Below, in pieces: positions 1 through 11,878 of a DNA stretch of 64,000 nt. The stretch is from Pohlia nutans (taxonomy: Eukaryota > Streptophyta > Bryopsida > Bryales > Mniaceae). A program made the translations under genes and the position numbers. The stretch spans positions 24,219,649 to 24,283,648 of the forward strand of contig CM040092.1 of NCBI GenBank assembly GCA_022496805.1, given 5' to 3'. Within the stretch, counting starts at the first letter, position 1; the number at the start of each line of letters is the position of its first letter. The notes beneath the pieces are model-generated. The model did not search any database. It was not told the origin of the DNA and was given only the letters and a program-made list of their open reading frames with translations.

Positions 1-83
1 GGGAAGATTTAGTAGGTTGTGACTTATGTGACTAATGCCCTTTTGGGCATTAGTTACATTAGTCACAACCTATTAAATCTTCC
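1..83. repeat. Foldback (hairpin) repeat, window-edge copy
   Basis: The first 83 bases are a near-perfect palindrome: GGAAGATTTA-type arms meet at a GCCCTTTTGGGC centre. The same hairpin occurs at 1163-1253, 3889-3970, 4236-4317 and 4582-4663. It is probably a non-coding foldback module; no ORF is involved. The left edge cannot be judged because it is the window end. Confidence 0.8.
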
Positions 84-117
84 ATAACTCTCACACGTTG
101 ACTCACAAGCTATTTTA

Positions 118-860
118 AAGAGGACCTTAGTGTGTTGTTCGCAATGTGTTGTTGTACAATGGAAAAATAACATTCATTTGTTTGAAAAAGATAAATAATT
201 TGTAGTTACGACATTCACGTGCTATAACATAGTGGAGGGACAGACGGAGAAGAGATTCAGAAGATGGCAGATGGCCAAAATTGAACACGGTAAGGGGCTT
301 ATGGAAAGGGACAGAGGAGAAGGGACAGACGGGAAGGGCAGACGGCAAGGGCAGAGGGCAAGGGCAGACGGGAAGGGCAGACGCAAAGGGCAGACGCGAA
401 GAGCAGACGCGAATAGCAGTCGGCAAGGGCCGACGGGAAGGGCAGACACAAAGGGCAGACGCGAAGAGCAGACGCGAATAGCAGTCGGCAAGGGCAGACG
501 GGAAAGGCAGACGCAAAGGGCAGACGGCAAGGGCAGTCAGCAAGGGCAGGCAGATAGGGCAGACGGGCATGGCAGACGGGATGGGGCAGTCGGCAAGGGC
601 AGTCGGCAATGGCAGACGGCAAGGGCAGTCGGCTAGGGCAGACGGCATGGCAGTCGGGATGGCAGTTGGAATGTGGCAGTTCGATTCGGGCCGTTGGATT
701 GGGGCACATTGTGAGTGAAAGGGCAGTCGGGATGACGCAGATGGATGGGGACCGTTGGATTGGAGCAGATGGCAGGATAGAAGGGCAGTCGGCAGAGGAC
801 AGAAGGGATGAGAGGGGTAGTCGGGAGAGAGGGCAGTCGGAGGTTAGGGGCAGTCCGGAG
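118..860 (+). repeat. Dispersed repeat with GGCAGACGG/GGCAGTCGG minisatellite
   Basis: A unique leader (about 118-300) is followed by a degenerate nonamer array, GGGCAGACGG/GGGCAGTCGG, up to about 860. The same leader and array recur at 14,482-15,012, which shows a dispersed repeat unit and not a local expansion alone. Long open frames on both strands here are only a by-product of the 9-bp period (low-complexity GR/Q or LP/C peptides) and are not genes. Confidence 0.8.
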
Positions 861-861
861 T

Positions 862-1310
862 GCATTAGTCACATTAGTCACAACCTACTAAATCTTCCCT
901 AACTCTCATACGTGGAGCCCTAACTTTCAGAGGATTTTTATAGAGTTTCTATACCACATAAGACATGTTCCGGTACAATTCTGTGAGCATTGGACACTTT
1001 TACAATATGTTAGAATTTTGAGATTGTTTCAACTCTCAAACCACAAAAAAATAAAAAAAAGGTTGTGTGGTGTCCAATCATTTATGTTAATATATTCATT
1101 TAGTACTATTGTAAGATTAGGAATGATTTGGATGATTTTTTGAGTCAACGTGTAAGAGTTACGGAAGATTTAATAGGTTGTGACTAATGTGACTAATGCC
1201 CAAAAGGGCATTAGTCACATTAGTCACATTAGTCACAACCTACTAAATCTTCCCTAACTCTCATACGTGGAGCCCTAAATTTCAGAGGATTTTTATAGAG
1301 TTTCAAAGAA
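862..1310 (-). repeat. Inverted copy of the 346-bp hairpin-bearing unit
   Basis: This stretch is the reverse-complement counterpart of the tandem array at 3815-4870. It contains the hairpin at 1163-1253 and the same spacer with the ACATGTTCCGGTAC and AATGATTTGGATGA segments. Together the two sides form long, inverted flanks around about 2.5 kb of other repeats. Confidence 0.75.
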
Positions 1311-1544
1311 ATGTTTCGACATGTTTCAATATTCCTTGGGATTTCATCTTCTTCACTAGAAAATGAAAAAAAACCCAAAAAACAAAAGTTTGAGCCCTCT
1401 TCATGATTGAAGAGCCTTGTTACCTAGTTTAGGCTCTTGTTTTTTTTCAACTTTTTTTTTTCATTCTCACTTTGTGCACGTTTGTCTCACGTTGAAGAAC
1501 GAGTGGTTGATTATTACATACTTACTGCCTATGATAACTCACTG
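1311..1544. other. Non-coding stretch
   Basis: AT-rich sequence with no coding signal. It includes a T-rich run near 1440-1460. Confidence 0.6.
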
Positions 1545-1680
1545 GCAGACCAAACCATGTATATCACATTAGTGATGAGACGGGCTTGACGGGAATCGAA
1601 ACCCCGGTCACAAATTTGTAATATATAGTCTTTCCCAACCGACCACCACCTCATCACTTGGTGATCAAGCTCTCTAGAAA
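1545..1680 (-). repeat. Candidate tRNA-derived SINE
   Basis: On the minus strand a GTGGTCGGTTGG segment (near 1640) resembles a pol III A box, and GGTTTCGATTCC (near 1590) resembles a B box, with spacing compatible with a tRNA-derived promoter. The stretch does not fold into a recognisable tRNA cloverleaf. A SINE remnant is the likeliest reading; chance resemblance is possible. Confidence 0.4.
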
Positions 1681-1740
1681 GTTGAAACTATATTGAAACA
1701 ACAGAGGGTTTCATTGTTCTCGTTCCAACTGCCTGGTCGT

Positions 1741-2740
1741 CATGAACTAACTTAATGCCCCACTTGACTGCCCCTCCGACTGCCCATCCGACTGCCCCAA
1801 CCTGGTTGCCCCACCCGACTGCCCAATTCCGACTGCCCAAACTCGCTGAGTGCCTAACATCTCTTCATCATCGATTAGGAAACCAGAAGTCCCTCTTCAT
1901 AAAACATCTCTCCACATCCACCTTGCTAAAGTGACACATCAGAATAACCGATTTGCAATGAAGATGAATATATCCATAATCACGTTGTACGAGTAAACTC
2001 TTTACCTGGAGCTTTTAATTTTTTGTCAGAATACACTAATGATGGTTTGACTTCTGTTTGTTTCCTTTCACTTTAGTAATACGGGCTCACCCAAGGGGAC
2101 ACGGAGGGAACTATACTCAGAAAAAGGAGATCCATGGTTTGTTGTCCAAGAGCTCCCCCGACTGTCCCCCCGACTACCCTTTTCTTCAGTACCCTCTTCG
2201 ACTGCCCCACCCGACTGCCCCATTCTGACTGCCCTTGCCGACTGCCTAGCATCTGAACATCCTCGGTTCGGAAACCTCAAGTTCCTCTTCATACACCTTC
2301 TCTCCAAACCCACCTTGTTAAAAGCACCCGTCATAATAACTGATATACAATGAAGATTAATATATCCATAATCACGTTGAACGAGTAAACTCTTTACCTG
2401 GAGCTTTTAATTTTTTGTTAGAATTAACTAATGATGGTTTGACTTCTCTTTTGTTTCCTTCCACTTCAGTAACAAAGGCTCATCCAGAGGCACACAAAGG
2501 GAACTATACTCAAATAGAGGGGGATCCATAGTGTGCCTGCCACTGCCCTGCCGACTGCCCATACTGCCCACCGTCTGCCCCACCCGACTGTCTCATCCAA
2601 CTTCCCAGATCCGACTGCCCCAGCTCCAGACTGCCGACTTTAGCTTGTATAATGACATTTCGATTAAACGGCCACACAGAAAGATACACCGAGGGACCTA
2701 TACTCAAACAAAGGGGAATTCATGGATTCATTCAAATCAT
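1741..2740. repeat. Diverged direct duplication with GACTGCCC tracts
   Basis: Two related segments lie about 392 bp apart; for example the sequence around CACGTTGWACGAGTAAACTC near 1980 recurs near 2372. A third, shorter piece lies at about 2650-2740. Each is joined to a short CCGACTGCCC-rich tract (1741-1850, 2150-2250, 2540-2640), the reverse complement of the minisatellite nonamer. No credible gene is present. Confidence 0.65.
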
Positions 2741-2744
2741 ATGC

Positions 2745-3705
2745 TATAATCCAATATGGAACACATGCGGTATATCATTAATATGAGGGTATAACATCGT
2801 CAAAGGAATATTCTATAGTTGTTTAAGCACGAATATAACTATATGTCATTATCTAATAATAAACACATGCATCACATCATTTGGATGATGGTATAACATT
2901 GTGGAAGGCATATTCTATAGTTGTTTCAGCTCTGAATATAAATATTTGCCATTATCTAATACAAAACAAATGCGTCACATCATTTGAATGATGGTATAAC
3001 ATCGTGGAAGGCATATCCTATAGTTGTTTGAGCTCCGGATATCATTATATGGCATTATCTAATATAAAACACATGCGTCACATCATTTGGATGGTGGTAT
3101 AACACCGTGGAAGGCATATTCTATAGTTGTTTGAGCTCCGAATATAATTATATGCCATTATCTAATGCAAAACACATGCGCGACATCATTTGAATGATGG
3201 TATAACTTCGTGGAAGGTATATTCTATAGTTGTTTAAGCTTCGGATATAATTATATGCCATTATCTAATGCAAAACAAATGCGTGCCATCATTTAGATGG
3301 TGGTATAACATCGAGGAAGGCATATTCTATAGTTGTTTGAGCTCCGAATATAATTATAAGCTATAATCTAATATAAAACACATGCGTGACATGATTTGGA
3401 TGATGGTATAACATCGTCGAAGGCATATTCTATAGATGTTTTAGCTTTGAATATAATTATATGCCATTATCTAATGCAAAACACATGCGTGACATCATTT
3501 GGATGATGGTATAACATCGTGAAAGACATATCCTATAATTGTTTGAGCTCCGGATATCATTATATGGCATTGTCTAATATAAAACACATGCGTCACATCA
3601 TTTGGATGATGGTATAACATCGTGGAAGGTATATTCTATAGTTGTTTAAGCTCCAGATATAATTATATGCCATTATCTTGTATAAAACACATGTGTGATA
3701 TCATT
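2745..3705. repeat. 103-bp tandem satellite, about nine copies
   Basis: The marker CACATCATTTGGATGATGG recurs with little variation at 2873, 2976, 3079, 3182, 3285, 3388, 3491, 3594 and 3697, a constant 103-bp period. Units diverge by scattered substitutions but almost no indels. They contain no open frame of note. Unlike a CRISPR array, the whole period is conserved, with no unique spacers. Confidence 0.92.
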
Positions 3706-3814
3706 TGTTTCATGGCAGTGCTTGCTACTAGGCATTTGATATTATTGTTTCAGTGTACATGATGGATACGTGATTTAAATTTTTTAAATGCACAGTCTAT
3801 TTTTAAAACCGTAC

Positions 3815-4870
3815 CGGAACGTGTCTTATGTGATATCGAAACTCTATAAAAATCCTTCAAAATTTAAGGCTCTATGTATGAGAGTTTGGGAAGATTTAGA
3901 AGGTTGTGACTAATGTGACTAATGCCCTTTTGGGCATTAGTCACATTAGTCACAACCTATTTAATCTTCCGTAATTCTTACACGTTGACTCAAAAAATCA
4001 TCCAAATCATTCCTAATCTTACAATAGTACTAAATGAATATATTAACATAAATGATTGGACACCACACAACCTTTTTTTTTATTTTTTTGGGGTTTGAGA
4101 GTTGAAAAAATCTAAAAATTCTAACGTATTGTAAAAGTGTCCAATGCTCACAAAATTGTACCCGAACATGTCTTATATGGTATAGAAACTCTAGAAAAAT
4201 CCTCCAAAATTTAGGGCTCTACGTGTGAGAGTTAGGGAATATTTAGTAGGTTGTGACTAATGGGACTAATGCCCTTTTGGGCATTAGTCACATTAGTCAC
4301 AACCTATTAAATCTTCCGTAACTCTTACACGTTGACTCAAAAAATCATCCAAATCATTCCAAATCTTAGAATAGTACTAAATGAATATATTAATATAAAT
4401 GATTGGACACCTCACAACCTTTTTTTTATTTTTTTGGGGTTTGAGAGTTGAAACAATCTAAAAATTCTAACGTATTGTAAAAGTGTCCAATGCTCACAAA
4501 ATTGTACCCGAACATGTCTTATATGGTATAGAAACTCTAGAAAAATCCTCCAAAATTTAGGGTTCTACGTGTGAGAGTTAGGGAATATTTAGTAGGTTGT
4601 GACTAATGGGACTAATGCCCTTTTGGGCATTAGTCACATTAGTCACAACCTATTAAATCTTCCGTAACTCTTACACGTTGACTCAAAAAATCATCCAAAT
4701 CATTCCAAATCTTAGAATAGTACTAAATGAATATATTAATATAAATGATTGGACACCTCACAACCTTTTTTTTATTTTTTTGGGGTTTGAGAGTTGAAAC
4801 AATCTAAAAATTCTAACATATTGTAAAAGTGTCCAATGCTCACAAAATTGCACCGGAACATGTCTTATGT
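3815..4870 (+). repeat. Tandem 346-bp units, each with a hairpin
   Basis: About three head-to-tail units are offset by 346-347 bp (the ACGTGTGAGAG-type marker is at 3874, 4221 and 4567). Each carries one foldback of about 82 bp. The array is inverted relative to 862-1310. Confidence 0.88.
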
Positions 4871-5179
4871 GGATACCGGAACATGTCTTATACCAGAACA
4901 TGTCTCATTTGTATACAAAGTTAACAATGTTTTTGACTTGATCCCAAAACTAAGCTTTATTCTTTTATGATATCGTAAAAAATAACATATGACGCACGAA
5001 GGCCTAAGTAAGAGCGATGAATTTTGTTATTTTCCACAAAAGCGATAGCGTTATTTAATTATTTTCATTGCAAAAGAGGTTACAAATAGGGGCCAAGATC
5101 AATATAGACTTATGATTCCTTTGAGTATAAAATAAATAAATAAAACTACGGGCCAATGGCAATGGTGGTAGCGGCATAA
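4871..5179. other. Non-coding stretch
   Basis: No gene, RNA or clear repeat boundary was recognised here apart from short echoes of the neighbouring array (ACATGTCTTAT repeated near 4858-4905). Confidence 0.6.
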
Positions 5180-5645
5180 GCAGATGGGGTGGGTAGTCGG
5201 GGCAGTTAGAACTGCGACAGTCAAGGCAGTCCGCAGCAGGAAGACGAGGCAAATGGAACTGGCAGTCGGGGCAATCGGCACCGAGAAGACGGGGCAGATG
5301 GAACTCGGCAGTCGGCACTGGGGAAGTCGGGGCAGTCGGCACCAAGGCAGTCGGGGCAGTTGGCACCGGGGGAGTCGGGGCAGTCGGCAGCGAGGTAATC
5401 GGCAGCGAGGCAGTCGGGGCAGTCGGCACCAGGACACTGGGGCAGTCGGGGTAGGGCAGACGGAGAGGGGCAGACGGAGGTGGCAGACGGTGGGGGGGGT
5501 GGGAGGGCAGACGGAGGGGCAGTCGGAGGAGCAGTCGGAGGGGTAGACGGAGGAGCAGACGGAGGGGCAGTCGAAGGAGCAATCGGATGGGCAGACGGAG
5601 GGGCAGACGGAAGGAGCAGTTGGGGGGGTGAGAGGGGGTAAAAAC
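5180..5645 (+). repeat. GGGGCAGTCGGCA-type minisatellite
   Basis: A dense array of GGGGCAGTCGG, GGCAGACGGAGG and related 9-15-bp variants. It gives overlapping artefactual open frames on both strands. The core nonamer is the same as at 300-860, 7285-7515 and 14,590-15,010. Confidence 0.85.
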
Positions 5646-5767
5646 CATCAAAACTTACTGAAGGACTCTGATTCCACCAGGAGTTCACATCATCAAGTAC
5701 TCCACGTCAGATATTGACGTGGCAATATGGAAGGTAAAAGTAAGAGAAAAAGTTACCTGGTAAAAAA

Positions 5768-5864
5768 CAGTGCCGGCATGATCCCGACATGATCTGGCAT
5801 AATGCCGGCATGACACGACATTGTGCCGGGATTTTTGTCCGGCACGACACGATGAACAACCCTG
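5768..5864. mobile_element. Small CAG...CTG-ended MITE-like remnant
   Basis: A short CATGACACGACA-rich segment starts CAGTGCCGG and ends AACAACCCTG, termini of the hAT type. The same sequence family occurs at 15,180-15,279. No clean 8-bp target duplication is seen, so the boundaries are uncertain. Confidence 0.35.
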
Positions 5865-6639
5865 TTTAGAACTATATATAGTATTATAGTATTATAGTAC
5901 TTTTTGGACATCTTGTGTATAGTCTTGTACGCCTTTATTTTATATGAGTTCATGTACAATGAGATATTTGAATGAAAATATACATCAATCTTTTATAGCA
6001 TTTTCACCATTTTGAGGATTGAATGAAATGGAGCTTGACACAGAATTTTCTCATTTGTCATTGAACAATTCCTAGCGTGGAGTTCGTACTATATAGTTTA
6101 TGGGAAGTTGGCATTATGCATTATTGTAAGATTCTATTCGAAAAAGGATGATTTGTAAAATATTGTAAAACTTGTATCATGTCGTAGTGCTTCATCCAAA
6201 TATTTCAAATGTTTTAGAGTAAAAGTGTTGGAATTCCTGGAACCAATACAATTTTTAATATCACTACTCTTTAGAGTAGTACCTCAAACTAATTACAACA
6301 AATGTGATGAAGATTTCTTTTTTGGATAAAATCTCAAACTTCCCTTTGTATATCAATTCCAGAATAGTTTGCTAAATAGAAATTTATGATGATATAGGAT
6401 AAAATTGTCAATTCTAGAGACGTTTAGGAGTTAAATTGAAGGGTTTATCCTCGCCACCGGTGTTGTGCTCCGCTCAGGCTCTAGGTTCTTATTCCTTTTT
6501 CTTATAAATTTATAGCATCCTTTGTTCCCAAAAAAATTTGAATATAAACAATTAAATAAAAATTTGTGTTTAAGTTGTGTGCGTTCAAACCTCTGAAATC
6601 ACGACTATACTTGAACATGATTTGTTCTATAGTGCGTAC
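5865..6639. other. AT-rich non-coding stretch
   Basis: No supportable feature was found. There are only short open frames and A/T-rich sequence. Confidence 0.6.
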
Positions 6640-7240
6640 ATCTAATCTGTGATCTCTATCACAGACAAGTATCTCAACCCGGACGATGATCCATGGTCCT
6701 CCTTCCAGAGCGCGATTGCCGCATCTGCTTGTAGGGTCCTCGGAACTTGTAAGCGGCTTGCTAGATGAATGTCCCGTCTGCCCTTCCGCAGGCGGTGAAA
6801 GGAGGAGGGCGTTCTGACGGGTACACCATTTTTAAATCGAGGTTCTGCCATTTGGACATGCTGGATTACCAGAAATGCGCGATGTTTCCAGCAGGATGTG
6901 TGGCCAGCTTCGCGCATTGAGCAAGTGCTATGGGAGTTCATTCTTGATCATGGGTGTACTGCTTAGCAACGCACCCAGAGACTTAGTGAGCTCTACCCGT
7001 TGCAGGCTCTCAGATTTAGTGCTACATTTGATGCTATATGGTTGAGAACTCCGTTTTTTGGCTCTAGACACGGGGATACGGTTACATGGCATTTGGCTCG
7101 ACTGAATCCGGGCCAGTTGTACTAGGCCGCATTGGTCTGGTTGTAGTTGTACTGAAGTTGTTGTCTGAAAACCAAAATATTTTCGCCGGGGAGGGTTGTC
7201 TCCTCTGGTTTTAGCGTTTGTGACCCCATTCATTCAATGA
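6640..7240 (+). pseudogene. Degraded coding-like remnant, unassigned
   Basis: This block is less AT-rich than its neighbours. On the plus strand it yields coding-like stretches (for example around 6675-6770 and 6850-6945) broken by several stops. I do not recognise the family; a retroelement remnant is possible. Open frames on the minus strand over the same block look like shadows. Confidence 0.25.
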
Positions 7241-7284
7241 GGTTTCATCCTCTTGTTTAAAAATAAAGTAAAAAAAACCTTTGA

Positions 7285-7515
7285 AATCTTGAAGTGAGGC
7301 AGCCGGGACAGGCAGACAAGGGGAGTCGGCAGGAGCAGTTGGGGCATGGCAGTCGGGGTGGGCCATCGGATGAAGGCAGTTGGCGAGCGGTGGGCGGATT
7401 CTGGCCGTCGGACGAAGGCAGTCGACAATGGCAGTCGGCGATGGCAGTCGGCGGGGTCCGTTGGATCAGAGCAGTCGGATCCAGGCAGTCGGCACAGGGC
7501 AAGGGGGGGGGGGGG
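7285..7515 (+). repeat. GGCAGTCGG minisatellite
   Basis: A short array of GGGCAGTCGG variants ends in a G-run of about 12 at 7505-7516. All open frames here are repeat artefacts. Confidence 0.75.
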
Positions 7516-7599
7516 CGACAGATCATATGAAAGGTGGGCCACGTGGTTCATTTAACCACACTTCTAAACCTTCTTGAGCACATTGTTAGGTGTGCTTTA

Positions 7600-7735
7600 C
7601 AGCAATCGCCACCAAGTGCTCGGGGGTGGATAAGTGGCCTCTGAGGCGGAGAATTCAATTGTAATTCTCTATCTCAGAGGTTTCAAATCATATTATCTTA
7701 CTTGTGACTTGTGACTTGTGACTTGTGACTTGACG
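7600..7735 (+). repeat. Candidate SINE with (CTTGTGA)n tail
   Basis: A TAAGTGGCCTCTGAGGCGGA segment (A-box-like) is followed about 50 bp later by AGAGGTTTCAAATCA (B-box-like). Then comes a five-fold CTTGTGA tandem at about 7700-7733. This arrangement, an internal pol III-like promoter with a short-repeat tail, fits a plant SINE. The assignment is by motif only. Confidence 0.35.
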
Positions 7736-7850
7736 CTAAATCAGGAACTGAACGTTAGAGTAAGCACTATATTGAAGTGCGGTTTTACGTTCTTGAATAT
7801 TAATTGCACTATTTTGAAGTGCTAGGTTTTTAAATTAGTTCTAGTTTATT

Positions 7851-10551
7851 ATGGAATTTAGACTTCACAGGAATTTGGTACTAGAATCAGCCCTACACAT
7901 GGCTGAGGGTGCTATTCGCCGACGGCCTCGATGTGAATCTCTCGGGGGGGTTGAGAACAACGAACCACGAAGGAGTAAACTCAAAGGTCAATCGGAGGAG
8001 TTCCAATGGGAAATATATGATAACCCCATTATTCTTGCGAAACCGGGATGGGAAGCACAACCGACTCCGTGGACGTCTTTGGTAGCCAGTCGTTATGTGG
8101 GGTGGGTGCATGCGAACCGTGCATTTTGGCCACCGGACCGGCACGAGCGGAATTGTACGACCGCCTCCGGAAAGTGGACGCAAGTGAGCAACATTCCAAT
8201 AAAATGGAGGATGTTGTGCGTGCTGAGGGCGATTTCGGATGACAAGTCATACGCAAAGCACAACATTCCGTTGGCGATTGTGACGATGGTTTATGCGGAG
8301 AGTGTCTTGAACGTGCAAGTAGATTGGTCCTCGCTCCCGTCAGGACTGCGAAAATCGTATCTACTAAGGAGACCGAAGAAAATTCCGATGGAGCCAGTGC
8401 GACAATGGTTTGTTGAAAACCGTGAGATGTTGTTTCAACCACAGCAATACGGTGGGCCTGTGACTGATGATGATATGCATGTGGATGAAGAAATGCTAAA
8501 TGAAGTCATTGCAAATTTGAGCATGCCACCTTTTGTTGAGGAACGACGGCAAACACCTCCCATACTAGTCGCTGAGGGAGATGACGAGAATAGGGGCACT
8601 GTATCATTGGCGGAGGCAGTTGAAACAGAAGGCCCTCACACAGAGTTGGTGGATGTCGAAACGCAATATTTCAATACCGAGACACTTGATGTGATGATGG
8701 ATCCAACGGTGGTACCAAAGACACCCGTTTTACTGACGGGGCCCACGGGATAAGGATCCCCTCCTATCCATGTGGTATCGAGTAGCTTGGATGACATACA
8801 ATCGCACAACGCGGTTATCGCGAACCTCGTTGCAAAACATGAGGCAGAAGTAGCAACTCTACGTGGAAGAGTCGCATTTCTAGAAGCAAAACTGGTTGAG
8901 TTGGGCTTCAAGGAAGATGCTTTGAACGCAGATTCCATGGTATGGAGTGAAGATTTTGTTGTCCCCATTGACCAAAGTATTCCAAGTGTCCCACCACCGG
9001 AGTGTACGGGCAAGGGAAAGGAGCAAATGACTTCATCACAGTTGTGGAAGTACGAGGAACGTGTAGCAGCATTGTATTGTGCGGACAAATTGCAGTATGA
9101 ACGGGATGGTGCACTGGATTGCATTGCGACCACAGAGTCTTTGGCCGGTGAAGTTATGTCAAGGAACCTAGCTCTAGAAAAATAAAATTAAAAAAAATAA
9201 AATAGAGCGTGCTCTCAGTTGCGGGAGTTTTGAAAATCACGAAGAGCTTGAAGACTTGAGGTCCCGCGTCATGATATATGAAGTCCAACATGATAACTCG
9301 GATGAGTTGGAGCGGCAAAATAGAAGTCTTAGAAAAGAATATGCCGCTCTTGCTACGCAGTTTGACGACTGGGCAAGTGTTGCCATATTTTCAACGGCAA
9401 GAGTGAGGGCGTTGGAGATGGAGATGGAGCAAATTGTAGTTGAATGGGCAAGAGATGGTAGATTGCGAAATCTGATGCTAACATCCTGGCCCGAGGTTGA
9501 ATCGATGTATGACGATAACTGGCCACTCAAGGATAAGGGGATAGATTGGCCTAATCTACCGATTAATCACCGATGGAATCGCCTCCAAGAATATCACGTG
9601 AGTCCCGACAATAGAGTGCGAGAATGGCCTTTACCCAATGAAAAGGTTCATGACGGTTCCACGTGCGTTATTTGCGGCAACTATTTTGGACCGGAGGGTT
9701 TTTGGTCACTAGGAAGTTGCACACATTGCTTCCATGTGCAATGCCTTTTACCACGAATGCTTTCCATCTGACGGTGCCCAATTTGCTCCAAGCCTTTCCA
9801 CCGCCGGCTGTATCAAACATTCGGATTGATACCCTTTATGCCAAGTCATTGGAAGTACAGCGACAACAGCGTAGCAAATTTTGCGGGATATGTAACACAC
9901 GCCGAAATTGGGAAGTCAGTAGAGTGGAGCTGGAAGCACAACATGAGCTTGCAACAGCTATACATTGAGAGGGCAGAGTGGAATTGGAGCGGAGACAATG
10001 ACAACGTACTTTTGGCCGCTAATTTACTTTATCCAAATAAACCTCCCAATTACGGTATGAAACTCTTTTTTTTCCAAGTGTTCGGGTATTCATGGGAATC
10101 GACAACCAGGCGGTTGAAAAAAGGGTTGCCTCCCATCAGAGAACGGGTGAATGCTATGGGCGAGATTATACGTCCGCAATTCGATATAGAAGGCCCTGTA
10201 GGGAACAGGACGCAAGAACAGCTTTCAGAAGAGTGGTACCACAAACTTTGCCTGGAGAAGCAGGCCCTCTATGTACTTTTGCACAGGGTATCCCCGGAGA
10301 CACAGAGGTATTTGAAAGCCAGACAAGAGGGTAGAGTCCAACGTCCACAGCTTGTTATCAGAGAAGATGTTGTTTGTTACCGGACTAGAGGCAACCTCTG
10401 ACGAGTTCATCAGGCGGCCGCAAATGAAACTAGTGTGTATGCGCTACCTAGAGTGATACAAGAGGGCGAAGGTTCAAGTGGTAGAACAGTGGAGGAGCGG
10501 ACACTGGATGAAGCAAACCCCGTTATCGAATTACATTCGGATGAGGAGTAA
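7851..10551 (+). pseudogene. Decayed coiled-coil RING-H2 protein gene
   Basis: One long coding block is interrupted by lesions. An N-terminal part of about 300 codons (7851-8750) ends at an in-frame TAA (8751-8753), and the same frame continues to 9182. An indel in the A-rich run 9177-9203 shifts the frame, which then stays open from 9181 to 10,548 except for TGA at 9769-9771 and TGA at 10,399-10,401. Coiled-coil helices are seen around 8790-8930 and 9256-9450. A RING-H2 finger follows: CVIC (from 9664), C-x-H-x2-H-x2-C, and CPIC (from about 9775). The 9769 stop falls between its two halves. The region after the RING (9826-10,551) is acidic and has no recognised domain. RING fingers usually mark E3 ubiquitin ligases; that role is inferred. 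The stops could come from CAA to TAA and CGA to TGA changes. It lies about 1.3 kb upstream of the kinase-like ORF on the same strand; a functional link is not shown. Confidence 0.6.
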
Positions 10552-11523
10552 AGATTGTAGATTTGTGTAAATGGACATGCATGTATGTATCATTTTCTTC
10601 TGATACAAATGCATGATACAAATCCAATTTCTTTTTGGATTACAAATATGTATATATTGCGTTACATCCAATACATATATAGGTGTGTATTTGTTGTTTG
10701 GCAATCACAAGGCAATATAAATCCCATTGAATGTATTTAAATGTTTTATGTTTTGCATTGTTCTCTAAAAAGGGAATGTTATGTATACAAAAATGAGTAG
10801 GAATGAAATGGATTTCTTTTACATATTGTGGTACGAATAATTTAATGTATCATCTTTAGAACCTTAGAGTTTAAAGTTAATAAATTTTGCACAGTTTGGT
10901 GCCTAACATCATAAGGAACACAGTCCAGTTTTAGTGTTACTTATGAAACATTACTTTTCAAAATTATTTGGCATTTGTTTTCGAATAGGTTTTTTGTCTA
11001 GAATTTGCAGTTAGTGGAAAATGCAGGCACGAGCCCGGGACTCCATTTTGAAATTTTTTTGCAAGATAAATTTGGAAGAAGAGGATTAACCTCGGACCAC
11101 CGAACCGACCATATTTGGTCGAACCAAAAATTCGAAGTTAAAATATAGTGCAGCCCACTGTAAACGACCACAACTTTTGAAAAAATATCAATTTTTGAGC
11201 GTCATTCATTTTCCCTTCTAGATATCGAAAGTGCGCAACTTTTCCAAAAATATAATCTCAAAGAACTTTTGCTGATTCTCCTCTAAAGCCCACAGAGTGA
11301 CGGCATCTCGAATTGTCACAATTTTGAAAATGTGCGCACAATAGACTATTTAGGTTTTCTATAAAATAAGATTAGATCTACCATGAACAAGGGAACAAGC
11401 ATATAAAACCAATGTTTTTGACATATCATACTTGATCCCAAGTCAAATGATTGAACATGTATTGTTTATGAATTTTCAAAGTAAATTCTTATTCATTTTA
11501 AAAGTAAATTCTTATTAGACGTC
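10552..11523. other. Non-coding stretch between RING pseudogene and kinase ORF
   Basis: AT-rich sequence with no gene recognised. It contains short direct echoes such as ATACATATATAG-type runs. Confidence 0.6.
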
Positions 11524-11705
11524 TTGTCGCGATCTGCCTATTTCGACTGCCTGTTCCAACCGCTCGAATCCGACGGCCTCGAAACCGATGGTCCCGATCA
11601 AAACCATAAACCAATTGTCTGGATGCCGTCTGCCATGATCCGACGGCCACATGCCGACTGCGCTAGCCGACTGCCGCATGCCGACTGCTTAAACCCTGAA
11701 ACCGC
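11524..11705 (-). repeat. Degenerate GACTGC-rich minisatellite-like tract
   Basis: CCGACTGC and CCGACGGC motifs recur irregularly. They look like an eroded version of the GGCAGTCGG repeat on the opposite strand, lying just upstream of the kinase-like gene. The open frame across it is probably spurious. Confidence 0.45.
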
Positions 11706-11878
11706 AAGCCGCCTCTATATATTGATGGCCATGTCTCATTTAACCTTGCCAGTGTCGACCACTCCTGCAAGAAACCCCTGACCAATCCTGCGTGATCAGA
11801 ATTTGCTTGGGTTTCCGGGGTGGTAAGATTCTGGTTTTTTTTTGGGGGGGGAGAGATTTTCAAATTTTCTCTTCAAAC

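Noticed and set aside
127..881. Several open frames of 80-190 codons on both strands
   Set aside because: They follow the 9-bp minisatellite period and give Cys/Pro/Leu or Arg/Gly/Gln low-complexity peptides.
1575..1610. tRNA gene
   Set aside because: Only a T-arm/B-box-like stretch is present and no cloverleaf forms; a SINE is more likely.
2745..3705. CRISPR-like regular spacing
   Set aside because: The whole 103-bp unit is repeated, with no unique spacers, in a eukaryotic genome.
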